Assembly: GCA_030645615.1 (NCBI GenBank)
Contig: JAUSNB010000012.1
Coordinates: 45,265 to 109,264 of the forward strand
Reading direction: 5' to 3'
DNA from: Actinomycetota bacterium
GTDB lineage: Bacteria > Actinomycetota > Actinomycetes > S36-B12
Length of the DNA stretch: 64,000 bases
Of the stretch, positions 50,239-59,361 are shown piece by piece (position 1 is the stretch's first letter; each line of letters begins with the position of its first letter). The translations under genes and the position numbers were made by a program. Below the pieces are notes generated by a model that saw nothing but the letters and a program-made list of their open reading frames with translations, searched no databases and was not told the DNA's origin.

Positions 50239-51324
50239 CTACTTGCAGCGATCCGGGAACTCCGTGCAGATCGCCTCGATGTTCGAAGCATCCACCAGCT
50301 GCGACGGGTTGGGCTGGACAACGGGAGTCCATGATGGCCCTGCCGCAATCGCGTCGTTCAGCAGCTTCGCGCCCGCGATGCCGCCACCGGTGTACTGGTC
50401 GTACAGGATGGTCGCGGTCATGGTGCCGTCACGCACTGCCGTTAGGGCAAGCGGCTCGCCGCCGTTTCCGTACACCAGCACATCGTCGCGGTTGGCGGCG
50501 TTGAGCGCAGCGATGGCGCCGAACAGCGGACCATCCCAGCAACCCCAGATGGCCAGGTTGCCCTCGCCGGCGGGGTGGGTCTGCAACCAGGTGGCGGTCG
50601 CCTTCTGGCCCTCTACCTCCCAGCCCGGAGCAGGCACATCGTGGCTCTCGTACGTGACCCCGGGGTTCGCGTCGAACACAGCGGTCGACTGCTCGAACTC
50701 CGCGATGCAGGGCGCACCCGGCGGGTAGTGGAACATGAGCACGGAGCCGTTGCCTTCGATGCCGTCGACGGTGATCTGGCCCTGCTCGGTCCCGGCCGCG
50801 ACCGGGATCGCCGCGGCGGCGCCGTCGACGAGTTCGTTGGCGCCGTTCAGGATCACGGGGATGCCGGCGGCCTTGGCTGCGTCGATGCCCGACTGGAGCA
50901 CATTGCCCTGGTACACCATCGCGGCGATTCCGTCGACGCCCTGCTGCACGAACGTGCTGATGGCTGCGTTCGCCTTGGCCGGATCGCCCTGCGTGTCGAC
51001 GGACAGCACCGTCCACCCGTACTCCTTGCCTGCGTCCTCGTAGCCGCGCAGGATGTCGGCCTGGTTGCTGTCGGCAGCGTTGTTGAGCACGACACCGATC
51101 GTCTTGGCTTCTTCGGCCGCCGAGGGGCTGTCGGCCGGGGCCGCGCTCGAAGCTGGGGCCTCGCTCGAGGCGGGGGCCGCCTCGGACGAGGAAGCGTCGC
51201 TCGACGTCGTCCCCGAGCTCGAACAGGCAGCAAGGATCAGTGCCGATCCAAGGGTCAGGGCGATTGCCGTTGCCCTTCTGCGAAGGAGGGTGGACCCGCT
51301 GCCCCGCATGTCGCGAGTGGTCAT
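50239..51324 (-). CDS. Ribose-type ABC solute-binding lipoprotein
   Basis: A 361-residue lipoprotein: signal peptide with Arg-rich start and lipobox LILAAC, a long Ser/Ala linker, then a type-I periplasmic-binding domain (TIGVVLNNAADSNQADILRG, GWTVLSVDTQGDPAKANAAI, GVDGIAAMVYQG, VLVYGNGGEPLALTAVRDG). It binds the imported sugar or sugar-like ligand and delivers it to the permease. AGAAGGGA lies upstream of the ATG at 51324. It diverges from the GntR gene. Confidence 0.9.
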   Translation of the reverse strand: MTTRDMRGSGSTLLRRRATAIALTLGSALILAACSSSGTTSSDASSSEAAPASSEAPASSAAPADSPSAAEEAKTIGVVLNNAADSNQADILRGYEDAGKEYGWTVLSVDTQGDPAKANAAISTFVQQGVDGIAAMVYQGNVLQSGIDAAKAAGIPVILNGANELVDGAAAAIPVAAGTEQGQITVDGIEGNGSVLMFHYPPGAPCIAEFEQSTAVFDANPGVTYESHDVPAPGWEVEGQKATATWLQTHPAGEGNLAIWGCWDGPLFGAIAALNAANRDDVLVYGNGGEPLALTAVRDGTMTATILYDQYTGGGIAGAKLLNDAIAAGPSWTPVVQPNPSQLVDASNIEAICTEFPDRCK

Positions 51325-51474
51325 GTGATTCCCTTCTAGAGATTGCGGCTCCGCCGCTGCGGCAGGATCCGCTCTTGCCGATCCGGTCCGCGACGCCACC
51401 GATGTACCTGACGGACTCCGCCACGGCACAGGCCGACGTCGAAGTAGCCGGACGGTAACCGGGCTGCGAAACAC

Positions 51475-51502
51475 TTGTCAAGACATCTTCACAACCTGTA
51501 AC
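51475..51502 (+). promoter_or_regulatory. Possible promoter of the GntR gene
   Basis: TTGTCA at 51475-51480 and TGTAAC at 51497-51502 are spaced by 16 bases, and the GTG start follows 8 bases later without a Shine-Dalgarno site, as for a leaderless transcript. TGTC-AA-GACA at 51476-51485 overlaps the -35 and could be part of an operator. Weak evidence. Confidence 0.3.
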
Positions 51503-51510
51503 TTCGGGAC

Positions 51511-52293
51511 GTGTCTCCCCTCGACCCCGCCGAGTTGTCAGCAAGGACCCTGGAGTCCTTGCGGCAGATGCGTGTGAGCCGTGTCAGTCCGCAGCCCCTC
51601 CACCTCCAGGCGAGCACTGCGATCGAGTCGGTGCTCACGGCCTATCACGACGCCGCTGACATCCCGCTCCCCTCCGAGCCTGACATGGCGGCAGCACTCG
51701 GGATCGGTCGCCCCACGCTCAGGCAGGCGCTGGCAAACCTCGTGCAGTCCGGCCGGCTGTACACGAAGCGCGGAGTGGGCACGTTCGTCGCTCCTGTGGT
51801 CCTGAGCAGGCCGGCCCGGCTGACCAGCCTGCACGATGACCTCGAGGCCCAGGGCCTGCACCCGAGCACCGTGGTCCTCGGCCTCGAGGAGATCCTCGCC
51901 GGGGAAGTCGAGGCGCAGGACCTGGCCGTGCCACTCGGCACTCCCCTCGTGCATATTCGGCGCCTGCGCGAGGCAGCTGGCAAGCCACTGGCACTCATCG
52001 ACAACATCCTGAACCTCGGCGGGGCGCCCGCGCCCGATCGAGACGCCCTCGCCGAGCACGGCCTGTATGCGACCATGCGGGCTCAGTACGGGATCGAGAT
52101 GGGCATGGCCAGCGTGAGCGTCCGGGCGCGCCTCGCGACCAAGGCCGAACGTGGACTTCTCCAGCAGGGATACCCGTGCGCGGTGCTCGTCGCGAGGCGA
52201 GTCGCATACGACCAGGCCCGCCGAGGAGTGGAGATCGGGACCACCGTCTACGCCGAGGGCGCGTCGATATCCGGCATCCACCTACAGCCGTGA
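51511..52293 (+). CDS. GntR/HutC-family regulator
   Basis: A 260-residue regulator: winged helix (PSEPDMAAALGIGRPTLRQALANLVQSGRLYTKRGVGTFV, about residues 52-92) and a C-terminal UTRA-type ligand domain (VHIRRLREAAGKPLALIDNI, YGIEMGMASVSVRARLATKAE). HutC-type members sense pathway ligands such as sugars or amino-acid derivatives. It lies between the divergent importer operon and the downstream dehydrogenase operon, and may control both. Confidence 0.9.
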   Translation: MSPLDPAELSARTLESLRQMRVSRVSPQPLHLQASTAIESVLTAYHDAADIPLPSEPDMAAALGIGRPTLRQALANLVQSGRLYTKRGVGTFVAPVVLSRPARLTSLHDDLEAQGLHPSTVVLGLEEILAGEVEAQDLAVPLGTPLVHIRRLREAAGKPLALIDNILNLGGAPAPDRDALAEHGLYATMRAQYGIEMGMASVSVRARLATKAERGLLQQGYPCAVLVARRVAYDQARRGVEIGTTVYAEGASISGIHLQP

Positions 52294-52335
52294 CCGGGCA
52301 TCCCTTGCCACTAGCCGCAACGACCAGGAGCTGAG

Positions 52336-53709
52336 TTGACGATCGAGAGCCGCAATCCTGCCACCGGGGTGCTCGAGCAGCAGTTTGTCGCGATGGATTC
52401 TGCAGCAGTCGCGCTTGCGATCGATCGTGCGGAGGAGGCCCTTCGCGCCTTCCGGCGCACGTCCTTCGACCAACGCAGGATCTGGCTGGAGCGCGCGGCA
52501 GACATCCTCGACGACGAGGCGCCACGCCTCGCCCAGTTGGCCACCGCTGAGATGGGCAAGACGCTCGAGTCAGCAGTTGCCGAGGTGAGGAAATGCGCCA
52601 AGGGAGCGCGCTACTACGCCGAGCATGCTGAAGAGTTCCTTCGCGATAGCCACGCGCATGGACCTGAGGTGGGGGCCCAGGCTGCATATGTCCGGTGGGA
52701 GCCGATCGGCGTGGTCCTGGCCGTCATGCCGTGGAACTATCCCTACTGGCAGGTCATGCGCTTCGCCGCGCCGGCTCTCATGGCAGGAAACACCGTGCTT
52801 CTCAAGCACGCCTCCAACGTCCCACAATGCGCGCTGGCCATCGAGGACGTCTTCTTGCGCGCCGGATTCGGCGAGGGAGTGCTCCAGACACTCTTGATCG
52901 AGGCCGCCCAGGTCGGCGCCGTTATCGACGACAAGCGCGTCGCCGCGATCACCCTGACCGGCAGCGAGGGGGCCGGCCGCGCCGTGGCATCCCGTGCAGC
53001 GCAGTCGATCAAGAAGACACTGCTCGAGCTGGGCGGCAACGATCCGTTCATCGTGATGCCGTCGGCAGATATCGAGGAGGCGATACGCGTCGGGGTGAAG
53101 TCCCGTTGCCTCAACAACGGGCAGAGCTGCGCGTCCGCCAAGCGCTTCCTGGTCCACTCGGACATCGCATCGCAGTTCATGGCCGGCTTCGTGTCAGCCA
53201 TGGCAGCAGTGCCAGTTGGGGACCCGATGCAGTCGGCGACCGAGCTCGGTCCGATAGCCACCGAGGCGGGGCGCGACGACATTGAGGCTCTCGTCTCCGA
53301 AGCCCGGCTGGCCGGCGCCGAGGTGCTCACCGGGGGCACGCGAGTCGAGGGTGACGGCTGGTACTTCCCGCCCACGGTCATCACCGGCACGACCTCCAGC
53401 ATGCGCATCTATCGCGAGGAGGTCTTCGGCCCCGTCGCCCAGGTCTTCACCTTCAGCACGATCGACGAGGCGCTGGCGATCGCCAACGACAGCGACCTCG
53501 GCCTGTCGTCGAGCATCTGGACCGACGAGGCCAGTGACCGGGATGCCCTGATCGCGGGGCTTGAGTGCGGTGCCGTCTACGTGAACGGTATGAGCGTCTC
53601 CTACCCGGAGCTCCCGTTCGGCGGAGTGAAGCGGTCGGGCTACGGCCGTGAGCTGGCGGACCTGGGCATGAAGGAGTTCTGCAACGCCAAGACCGTCTGG
53701 ATCGCCTAG
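52336..53709 (+). CDS. Aldehyde dehydrogenase, succinate-semialdehyde-dehydrogenase-like
   Basis: A 457-residue NAD(P)-dependent aldehyde dehydrogenase: MPWNYPYWQVMRFAAPALMAGN, catalytic Glu in LLELGGNDPF, catalytic Cys in CLNNGQSCASAKRFLV (near residue 260), and EVFGPVAQVF. The sequence style is that of GabD/Sad-type succinate-semialdehyde dehydrogenases, but the aldehyde could be another one released by the pathway. TTG start with AGGAG upstream. Confidence 0.9.
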   Translation: MTIESRNPATGVLEQQFVAMDSAAVALAIDRAEEALRAFRRTSFDQRRIWLERAADILDDEAPRLAQLATAEMGKTLESAVAEVRKCAKGARYYAEHAEEFLRDSHAHGPEVGAQAAYVRWEPIGVVLAVMPWNYPYWQVMRFAAPALMAGNTVLLKHASNVPQCALAIEDVFLRAGFGEGVLQTLLIEAAQVGAVIDDKRVAAITLTGSEGAGRAVASRAAQSIKKTLLELGGNDPFIVMPSADIEEAIRVGVKSRCLNNGQSCASAKRFLVHSDIASQFMAGFVSAMAAVPVGDPMQSATELGPIATEAGRDDIEALVSEARLAGAEVLTGGTRVEGDGWYFPPTVITGTTSSMRIYREEVFGPVAQVFTFSTIDEALAIANDSDLGLSSSIWTDEASDRDALIAGLECGAVYVNGMSVSYPELPFGGVKRSGYGRELADLGMKEFCNAKTVWIA

Positions 53710-53762
53710 GCCCATTTCCCGCACGAGGTTCCCGCATACGACCATTCGACAAGGGGTTGGCA

Positions 53763-54998
53763 ATGAACAAGGCACTGATCGATTCGTTGGATGCTCGGCT
53801 GGGCACCCCGGAGTTCGACGCGGATCCGCTGGATACCCTCCGTCAACTCCAGCAGGAGGATCCGGTCCATTGGAGTGACGCGATCGGCGGCTGGCTGGTG
53901 ACCCGCTTCGATGACGTGGTCTCGACCTTCAAGCAGGTGGAGTACTTCTCGAATGAGGGCCGACTGGCCAAGGCGTCGGCGTACCTGCCAGCCGAGGCGC
54001 GCGAGCAGTTCCGTCCCTTCGAGGACCACTACAACACCAAGGGCATCCTCCATTCCGATCCGCCGGATCACACGCGGCTGCGAGCGCTCGTCCTCACGGC
54101 CTTCAACCCCCGAGTCGTCGAGGCCATGCGCCCTCGCATCGAGTCGATCGTGAACGACCTCCTCGACAAGGCGGTACCCAACGGTGGCATGGAGGTCATC
54201 GACGAGCTTGCGTGGGCCCTTCCCTCCACCGTCCTGTCGGACCTGTTCGGCGCCCCTCCGGAGGCACGGCCTCTGTTCCGAAAGTGGGCCGACGACATCC
54301 TCGCCTTTCAGGGCGTCAACAAGCCGACGGTGGAGATTCTTGCGACGGCGCAACAGGCGCTTCTCGATGCAAAGGCCTACCTGCTGGAGATGATCAACGA
54401 GCGTCGGCGTGAGCCCACGGACGACCTGATCAGCCATCTCGTGTCCGCGGAGGCTGAAGGGGAGAAGCTGTCCGAGCCGGAGCTCTTGAGCACCTGCATC
54501 ACCCTGATGGGGGCCGGCCAGGAGACAACGACGGCACTCGTCGGCAACGGGCTCTACCTGCTGCTGTCCAATCCTGATGCCTGGGACCGCCTCCGCCGGG
54601 ACCCGTCGATGGTGCCGACGGCGGTCGAGGAGTTCGTCCGCTTCGAGAGCCCCATCCCCCGTCAGCCCCGGTTGATCAAGCAGGAGGTCGAGCTGGGCGG
54701 AAAGACGCTGAAAGTTGGCGATATCGCGTTCCAGATGCTGAACATCGCCAACCGCGATCCCGAGAAGTTCGAGAACCCGGACACCTTCGACATAGAGAGG
54801 AAGCCGAACCGGCACATCGGGTTCGGGCTCGGCCCCCACTTCTGCGTCGGTGCACCGCTGTCCCGGCTCGAGGGACAGATCCTGTTCACCACCATCCTCG
54901 AGCGGTTCCCGAACATGACGCTTGTCGATCCCGTTCCGCACTGGAACCCCGTCAAGCGCAACTCCCGGGTCCTGAAGTCACTCGACGTGCGGTTCTAG
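53763..54998 (+). CDS. Cytochrome P450 (second of two)
   Basis: A 411-residue P450: haem loop FGLGPHFCVGAPLSRLEG (Cys near residue 361), K-helix EEFVRFESP, and a standard I-helix MGAGQETTTALV with the acid-Thr pair. C-helix SDPPDHTRLRALVLTAF. The ATG at 53763 follows AAGGGG. Ferredoxin 41381-41569 is the closest electron donor in the same sugar-type cluster, and formaldehyde dehydrogenase suggests demethylation, but this is inference. Confidence 0.93.
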   Translation: MNKALIDSLDARLGTPEFDADPLDTLRQLQQEDPVHWSDAIGGWLVTRFDDVVSTFKQVEYFSNEGRLAKASAYLPAEAREQFRPFEDHYNTKGILHSDPPDHTRLRALVLTAFNPRVVEAMRPRIESIVNDLLDKAVPNGGMEVIDELAWALPSTVLSDLFGAPPEARPLFRKWADDILAFQGVNKPTVEILATAQQALLDAKAYLLEMINERRREPTDDLISHLVSAEAEGEKLSEPELLSTCITLMGAGQETTTALVGNGLYLLLSNPDAWDRLRRDPSMVPTAVEEFVRFESPIPRQPRLIKQEVELGGKTLKVGDIAFQMLNIANRDPEKFENPDTFDIERKPNRHIGFGLGPHFCVGAPLSRLEGQILFTTILERFPNMTLVDPVPHWNPVKRNSRVLKSLDVRF

Positions 54999-55002
54999 CT
55001 GC

Positions 55003-56397
55003 ATGGAATCGATGAACCTGCTCGGCCGCCTCTATGGCGACACAGTGACAGCCAGCGCCATGGACGAGCAGTCATACATCCACAGCATGATCGCCATAGA
55101 GCGCGCCGTCGCAGTGGCGCAAGGCGAGTTCGGCGTGATTCCCCGGGCTGCGGCCCGAGGCCTGCCGGAGGCCCTTGAGGCCGTACGGATAGATACGGAG
55201 CGCCTCTGGCGGGAGACGCGCAACGTGGGCTATCCAGTCCTGCCGCTGATCCAGCAGATCGACGAGCAGTTGCCAGCGGAGCTTCGAGGCTACCTGCATC
55301 TTGGCCTGACCACCCAGGACGTCATGGATACCGCCCTCGTGCTCCAGATCAACTCGGCCGCGATCCGACAGGCCGAGCTGATCGCGCACCTGGGCGATGC
55401 GCTGAGCCGGCGCGTCCAGGAATCGGCGACCTGGCCAGCGCCCGCACGCACGCACGCACAGCAAGCAGTGCCCACGACGATGGGCGCCCGGTTCGCCGTG
55501 TTCCTCAGCCAGGTGACCGACCTCACGGGCGACTGGACCGACGCAATCGACCGGCTTTCGGTCCTGTCAATGCACGGAGCCGGCGGAACATCAGCCGCGA
55601 TGGGAACTCACGCAGCAGCCGTCCGCGCGCACGTGGCCGAGGCGCTCGGTCTGCGCCATAGCAACGTCCCGTGGCACGTCGGTCGACAGGGCCTGGCGCG
55701 GCTCGTGTCGACCCTTGCGACATTCGCAGCCGTCTGCTCACGACTGGCCAAGGAAGTGGTCGATCTGTCTCGCAACGAGGTCGGTGAACTACGCGAAGCG
55801 ACAGGACACCTGCGCGGCGCATCGTCGACCATGCCCCAGAAGGCAAACCCCATCGACGCCGAAGCCGTCATCGGCCTCGCCTGGTCGACCATCGCGCAGG
55901 TCACGCCGATGACTCGCGCCATGGAGGCGGGGCACGAGCGGGCAGCGGGCGAGTGGCAGATCGAGTGGTCTGCCGTTCCGGCTGCCGTGATCTGGGCGGC
56001 ATCGACCCTCGCCGTGACTGCCCGCATGATCGAGGACCTCGTCCTGCACCCGACCCGTGCCCTGGACAACCTGGGCATCGATAACGGAGCAATCATGGCC
56101 GAGGCGTACATGATGCAGCTCGCACCGACGATGGGCCGCGAAGTCGCGCACGATGTTGTCTACCGAGCCGTTCGCGCCAGCACTGCCTCACACGTCCCTC
56201 TGCACGACGCGCTGCAACGGGCCGTCCAGGAGCAGGGCATCATCGTCGCACCGATCCCCCCTCAGGACTACGTGGGCGGCGCGGCCGCGGCGTGCGAGGA
56301 GGCGACCTCCCGCTGGGCGCAGGCCCGCACTCAACTCGCAGCACGAAGTACCAGCACGGCAGCACTGACAGGCCAACCCATCCAACCGAGGGAGTGA
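55003..56397 (+). CDS. Adenylosuccinate lyase/CMLE-superfamily lyase
   Basis: A 464-residue lyase of the fumarase/aspartase superfamily. The signature loop is GASSTMPQKANPIDAE near residue 280, with LGLTTQDVMDTALVL near residue 100 and the His-containing ARTHAQQAVPTTMGAR near 145. Members split C-N or C-O bonds (adenylosuccinate, argininosuccinate, EDDS lyases) or cycloisomerise muconates (PcaB). It sits only 4 bases after the P450 and 3 before the cyclase-family gene, so it is catabolic, not purine-related. Confidence 0.82.
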   Translation: MESMNLLGRLYGDTVTASAMDEQSYIHSMIAIERAVAVAQGEFGVIPRAAARGLPEALEAVRIDTERLWRETRNVGYPVLPLIQQIDEQLPAELRGYLHLGLTTQDVMDTALVLQINSAAIRQAELIAHLGDALSRRVQESATWPAPARTHAQQAVPTTMGARFAVFLSQVTDLTGDWTDAIDRLSVLSMHGAGGTSAAMGTHAAAVRAHVAEALGLRHSNVPWHVGRQGLARLVSTLATFAAVCSRLAKEVVDLSRNEVGELREATGHLRGASSTMPQKANPIDAEAVIGLAWSTIAQVTPMTRAMEAGHERAAGEWQIEWSAVPAAVIWAASTLAVTARMIEDLVLHPTRALDNLGIDNGAIMAEAYMMQLAPTMGREVAHDVVYRAVRASTASHVPLHDALQRAVQEQGIIVAPIPPQDYVGGAAAACEEATSRWAQARTQLAARSTSTAALTGQPIQPRE

Positions 56398-56400
56398 GAC

Positions 56401-57327
56401 ATGCCAGATCTGGCACGGGACTATCGAGACGTGGGCAAGCGAGTCAGCAACTGGGGTCGCTGGGGACCCGAGGACGAGCGGGGCACGCTCAACCTCATCA
56501 CGCCCGAGCGGATCGCGGCGGCGGCCCAGTTGGTGCGCCGAGGCGCGGTCTTCGAGCTCGGCATCCCGCTGGACTCCACCGGCCCACAGGCGCTGGCCGG
56601 CCGGATGAACCCCGTGCGGCTGATGTCCGAATCGGGGGCCGACCAGGACTACCCGGGCGGCATCAAGTGGGCCGACGACTACGTGTTCATGCCGCTTCAA
56701 GCCGGTTCACAATGGGATGCGTTCGGCCATGTCTGGTATGACGGGCAGCTCTACAACGGTTTCGCTGAGTCCGAGATCAGTCCCCACGGTGCCAAGAGGT
56801 GCTCGATCACAGCGTTCACCAAGGGGATCGTCGGGCGAGGAGTGCTCGTCGACCTCGCCCGGATGATGGGTGTCGACTGGATCCAAGGCGGCTACGTGAT
56901 CACGCCAGCGGACCTCGATGCCGCCATCTTGGCCCAGGGCGTCGAGCTCCTGCCCGGTGACATCCTGCTCGTGCGCACGGGATGGCGGAAGAAGTTCGTC
57001 GATGAGGGCGACGCTGCGACATGGATGGCTGAGGAGCCCGGCCTCGGCATGGAAGCAATGCAGTGGGTGCGAGACAAGGACCTTGGCGCGTTGTGCATGG
57101 ACAACTGGGGCATCGAGGTCATCCCCAACGAGGACCCCGTCATCACAAATCCCGTGCACTGCGTTCTGCTGCGAGACATCGGCATTCCGCTCGGCGAGAT
57201 CCTGGACTTCGAGGAGCTGGCGGACGACTGCGCATCCGACGGCGTCTACGAGTTCTTGTTCTGCGGACCCCCCTTGAAGTTCACCGGCGCAGTCGGGTCT
57301 CCGGTGAACCCCGTCGTCATCAAGTAG
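56401..57327 (+). CDS. Cyclase-family (PF04199-type) hydrolase
   Basis: A 308-residue protein of the kynurenine-formamidase/cyclase family. Core segments: GPEDERGTLNLITPERIAAA, MPLQAGSQWDAFGHVWYDG (in the place of the usual metal-binding HxGTHxDxxxH; first His replaced by Gln in this branch) and a final GVYEFLFCGPPLKFTGAVGSP. The larger branch is common in aromatic and isoprenoid degradation clusters and hydrolyses amide or lactone-like bonds. GGGAG lies upstream of the ATG. Confidence 0.8.
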   Translation: MPDLARDYRDVGKRVSNWGRWGPEDERGTLNLITPERIAAAAQLVRRGAVFELGIPLDSTGPQALAGRMNPVRLMSESGADQDYPGGIKWADDYVFMPLQAGSQWDAFGHVWYDGQLYNGFAESEISPHGAKRCSITAFTKGIVGRGVLVDLARMMGVDWIQGGYVITPADLDAAILAQGVELLPGDILLVRTGWRKKFVDEGDAATWMAEEPGLGMEAMQWVRDKDLGALCMDNWGIEVIPNEDPVITNPVHCVLLRDIGIPLGEILDFEELADDCASDGVYEFLFCGPPLKFTGAVGSPVNPVVIK

Positions 57328-57421
57328 CGGTGACAATCACGCAGTCAGGCTCCTGTCGCAGGAGCCAGGCGGGCCGGTGTCCGAGGGCCGCCAGGATCCT
57401 CACGTCGGGAGCATCTCGATC

Positions 57422-58489
57422 GTGAGGATCCTGGCGGCCGTGGTCGCAGGGCCCGGATCGGCCCCCGAGCTCACCGAGGTCGACCTTCCGCCGCTGGGCA
57501 TCGACGATGTCCGCATCCGGGTTGCGGCGACCGGCGTGTGCCACACCGACATCGCGTGGGCGGCGGGCGAGTATGGGGATCAGTTCCCAGCCGTTCTGGG
57601 TCACGAGACGGCCGGCGTCGTGGAGGAGGTCGGCCGTCACGACTCGCCTTACGCGGTGGGCGACCGGGTGGTGGTGGCTCTCACGAACCACTGCGGGACG
57701 TGCGCGAACTGCGAAAGGGGGTCCCCCATCCTGTGCGACCTTCGGGAGGATCCCGTGGCCCGGTTGACAGGCCTCGATGGCACGCCCATCTGGGCGGCCT
57801 ACGCGGTTGGCGGGTTCGCGGAGGCGGCTGTTGTGCGAGCGTCGAGCCTGGTTCGCATACCCGGCGACGTCCCCTTTCCAGTGGCGGCCGTGGTCGGGTG
57901 TGCCGTCGCCTGCGGCGTCGGCTCCGTATGGAACATCGCCCAGGTGTGCCCGGGATCCACCGTCGTCGTGCTCGGCGCCGGGGCTGTCGGCGCCGCGGTC
58001 GTTCTTGGCTGCGTCCTCGCAGGGGCCGAACGGGTCGTGGTGGTCGACCCCAGTGGACCTCGTCAGCAATCGGCGCTTGCCATCGGCGCAACTGAAGCCG
58101 TCGACGCGACGGACGAGGTGGCCGAACGCCTGTCCTCCGAGCCGTTCGACTATGCGTTCGAGTGCGTGGGCAAGGCCTCCGCGATGGAGACCGCCGTTCG
58201 GCTCACCCGCCGCGGCGGCACCGTCACGTTGATGGGGGCCGCCAACCGCGAGGAGACCTTCCGTCTCAATGCCCTGGAATTCGTCTCAAGCCAGCGCCGA
58301 CTCCTGGCCAGCCTCGGCGGCAACGTGCAGCCCCATGTCGATTTCCCACGGTACTTCGCTCTCTACCGGAGCGGCAGACTCAACCTGGATGCACTCGTCA
58401 CGGCGACCGCCCCGCTCGACGGCATCGCCCACGCCTTCGTCGCGAACGCGCGAGCCACCGGCCTACGCACCGTCGTCACCATGACATGA
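57422..58489 (+). CDS. Zinc-dependent alcohol dehydrogenase
   Basis: A 355-residue dehydrogenase: VAATGVCHTDIAWAAGEYG, GHETAGVVEEVG (catalytic zinc), NHCGTCANCERGSPILC (structural zinc), NAD fold VVVLGAGAVGAAVVLG. It resembles class III/aryl-alcohol dehydrogenases. GTG 57422 is used (GGGAG upstream); GTG 57377 is possible. It probably ends the operon starting at 52336 or 53763. Confidence 0.87.
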   Translation: MRILAAVVAGPGSAPELTEVDLPPLGIDDVRIRVAATGVCHTDIAWAAGEYGDQFPAVLGHETAGVVEEVGRHDSPYAVGDRVVVALTNHCGTCANCERGSPILCDLREDPVARLTGLDGTPIWAAYAVGGFAEAAVVRASSLVRIPGDVPFPVAAVVGCAVACGVGSVWNIAQVCPGSTVVVLGAGAVGAAVVLGCVLAGAERVVVVDPSGPRQQSALAIGATEAVDATDEVAERLSSEPFDYAFECVGKASAMETAVRLTRRGGTVTLMGAANREETFRLNALEFVSSQRRLLASLGGNVQPHVDFPRYFALYRSGRLNLDALVTATAPLDGIAHAFVANARATGLRTVVTMT

Positions 58490-58674
58490 GACCGCACAAT
58501 CCGTAGCTCGCCCGGCTGGAGCCACCACCAGTGTGGGTGACAGCCTATGTTGGCCAGGCTTGACGATCCGCTGAAACCCCACCTGCTGGACGGGACGTGA
58601 TGGCTGTCGGTCTGATGGGCGAGCGCCTGATGCGGACGGCCGTCGTGGAAATCGGCCTCGAGGCACGCCCTCTC

Positions 58675-59140
58675 GAACCTACGGACTCGGCGTCCGCAGT
58701 TTCGTGGCGACATTGCCCCGGATGGCCCATCCGCCGGGAGCCGGGAAACGGCCAAGTGCGGAATCCGCCGGTGCAGTGACCGACGACGACGCATCGCTCC
58801 CCCAGGAGTCTGGCGATCTGCGGATTCCACAGGGCCTGCGCATTGATTATCCGTAGGTTGAAGGAGGAAAGGGCCAAAGAAAGGGCCAGACTGCCGATTT
58901 GACAGCAATAATTGTCACTTGGCAGCACCCGAAACATGTTGCGCTGCAACAGGTTTCGCGAGTGGGTCGCCGGGGGCTCGAACCCCGAACCTACGGATTA
59001 AAAGCCCACAGGATCGCACTCCAAATGCCCCGAAAGTGAGCAGTACCAATGCTTCCAGGCACACCCAGACCGCCGCACAATCATCCAGGCAGGTACGTTT
59101 GGGGCTAACGCTGGGGCTATACCTGCAGAGTCTCAAGCCG
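58675..59140 (+). repeat. att-like repeat copy C with tRNA-Lys 3' half (anticodon TTT)
   Basis: The most complete copy. In order: a 200-base left part shared with copy A; two AAAGGGCCA arm motifs near 58868-58888; the 29-base near-palindrome at 58930-58958 (arms CGAAACATGTTGC / TGCAACAGGTTTCG, one mismatch); a minus-strand tRNA 3' half at 58964-59008 with GCGACCC acceptor strand, T-arm and loop CTTTTAA (TTT, Lys); and a right arm shared with copy B (ACGTTTGGGGCTAACG, CTGGGGCTA). No 5' half exists. The surrounding 58490-58674 and 59141-59361 spacers hold no gene. Confidence 0.82.
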
Positions 59141-59361
59141 CATCCTCTGCACTTCGCGCCTTGCACGGTCAAAGTAGCCTGATGGGCAGAAGCACGACGG
59201 ACCTCGCCCCAGCGGTGCCGCAACTGCTGCTTCCATTCTGTGCGCCCCCTGAATCGAGTCCTCGGACGCCCACTCGGGTTGCTGAACCCCGGCGTGCGCT
59301 ACTGTGACTGATCTTGACATCGCAATCACTTTTGACAGAACCAAGATCTAATGGAGAAGCA

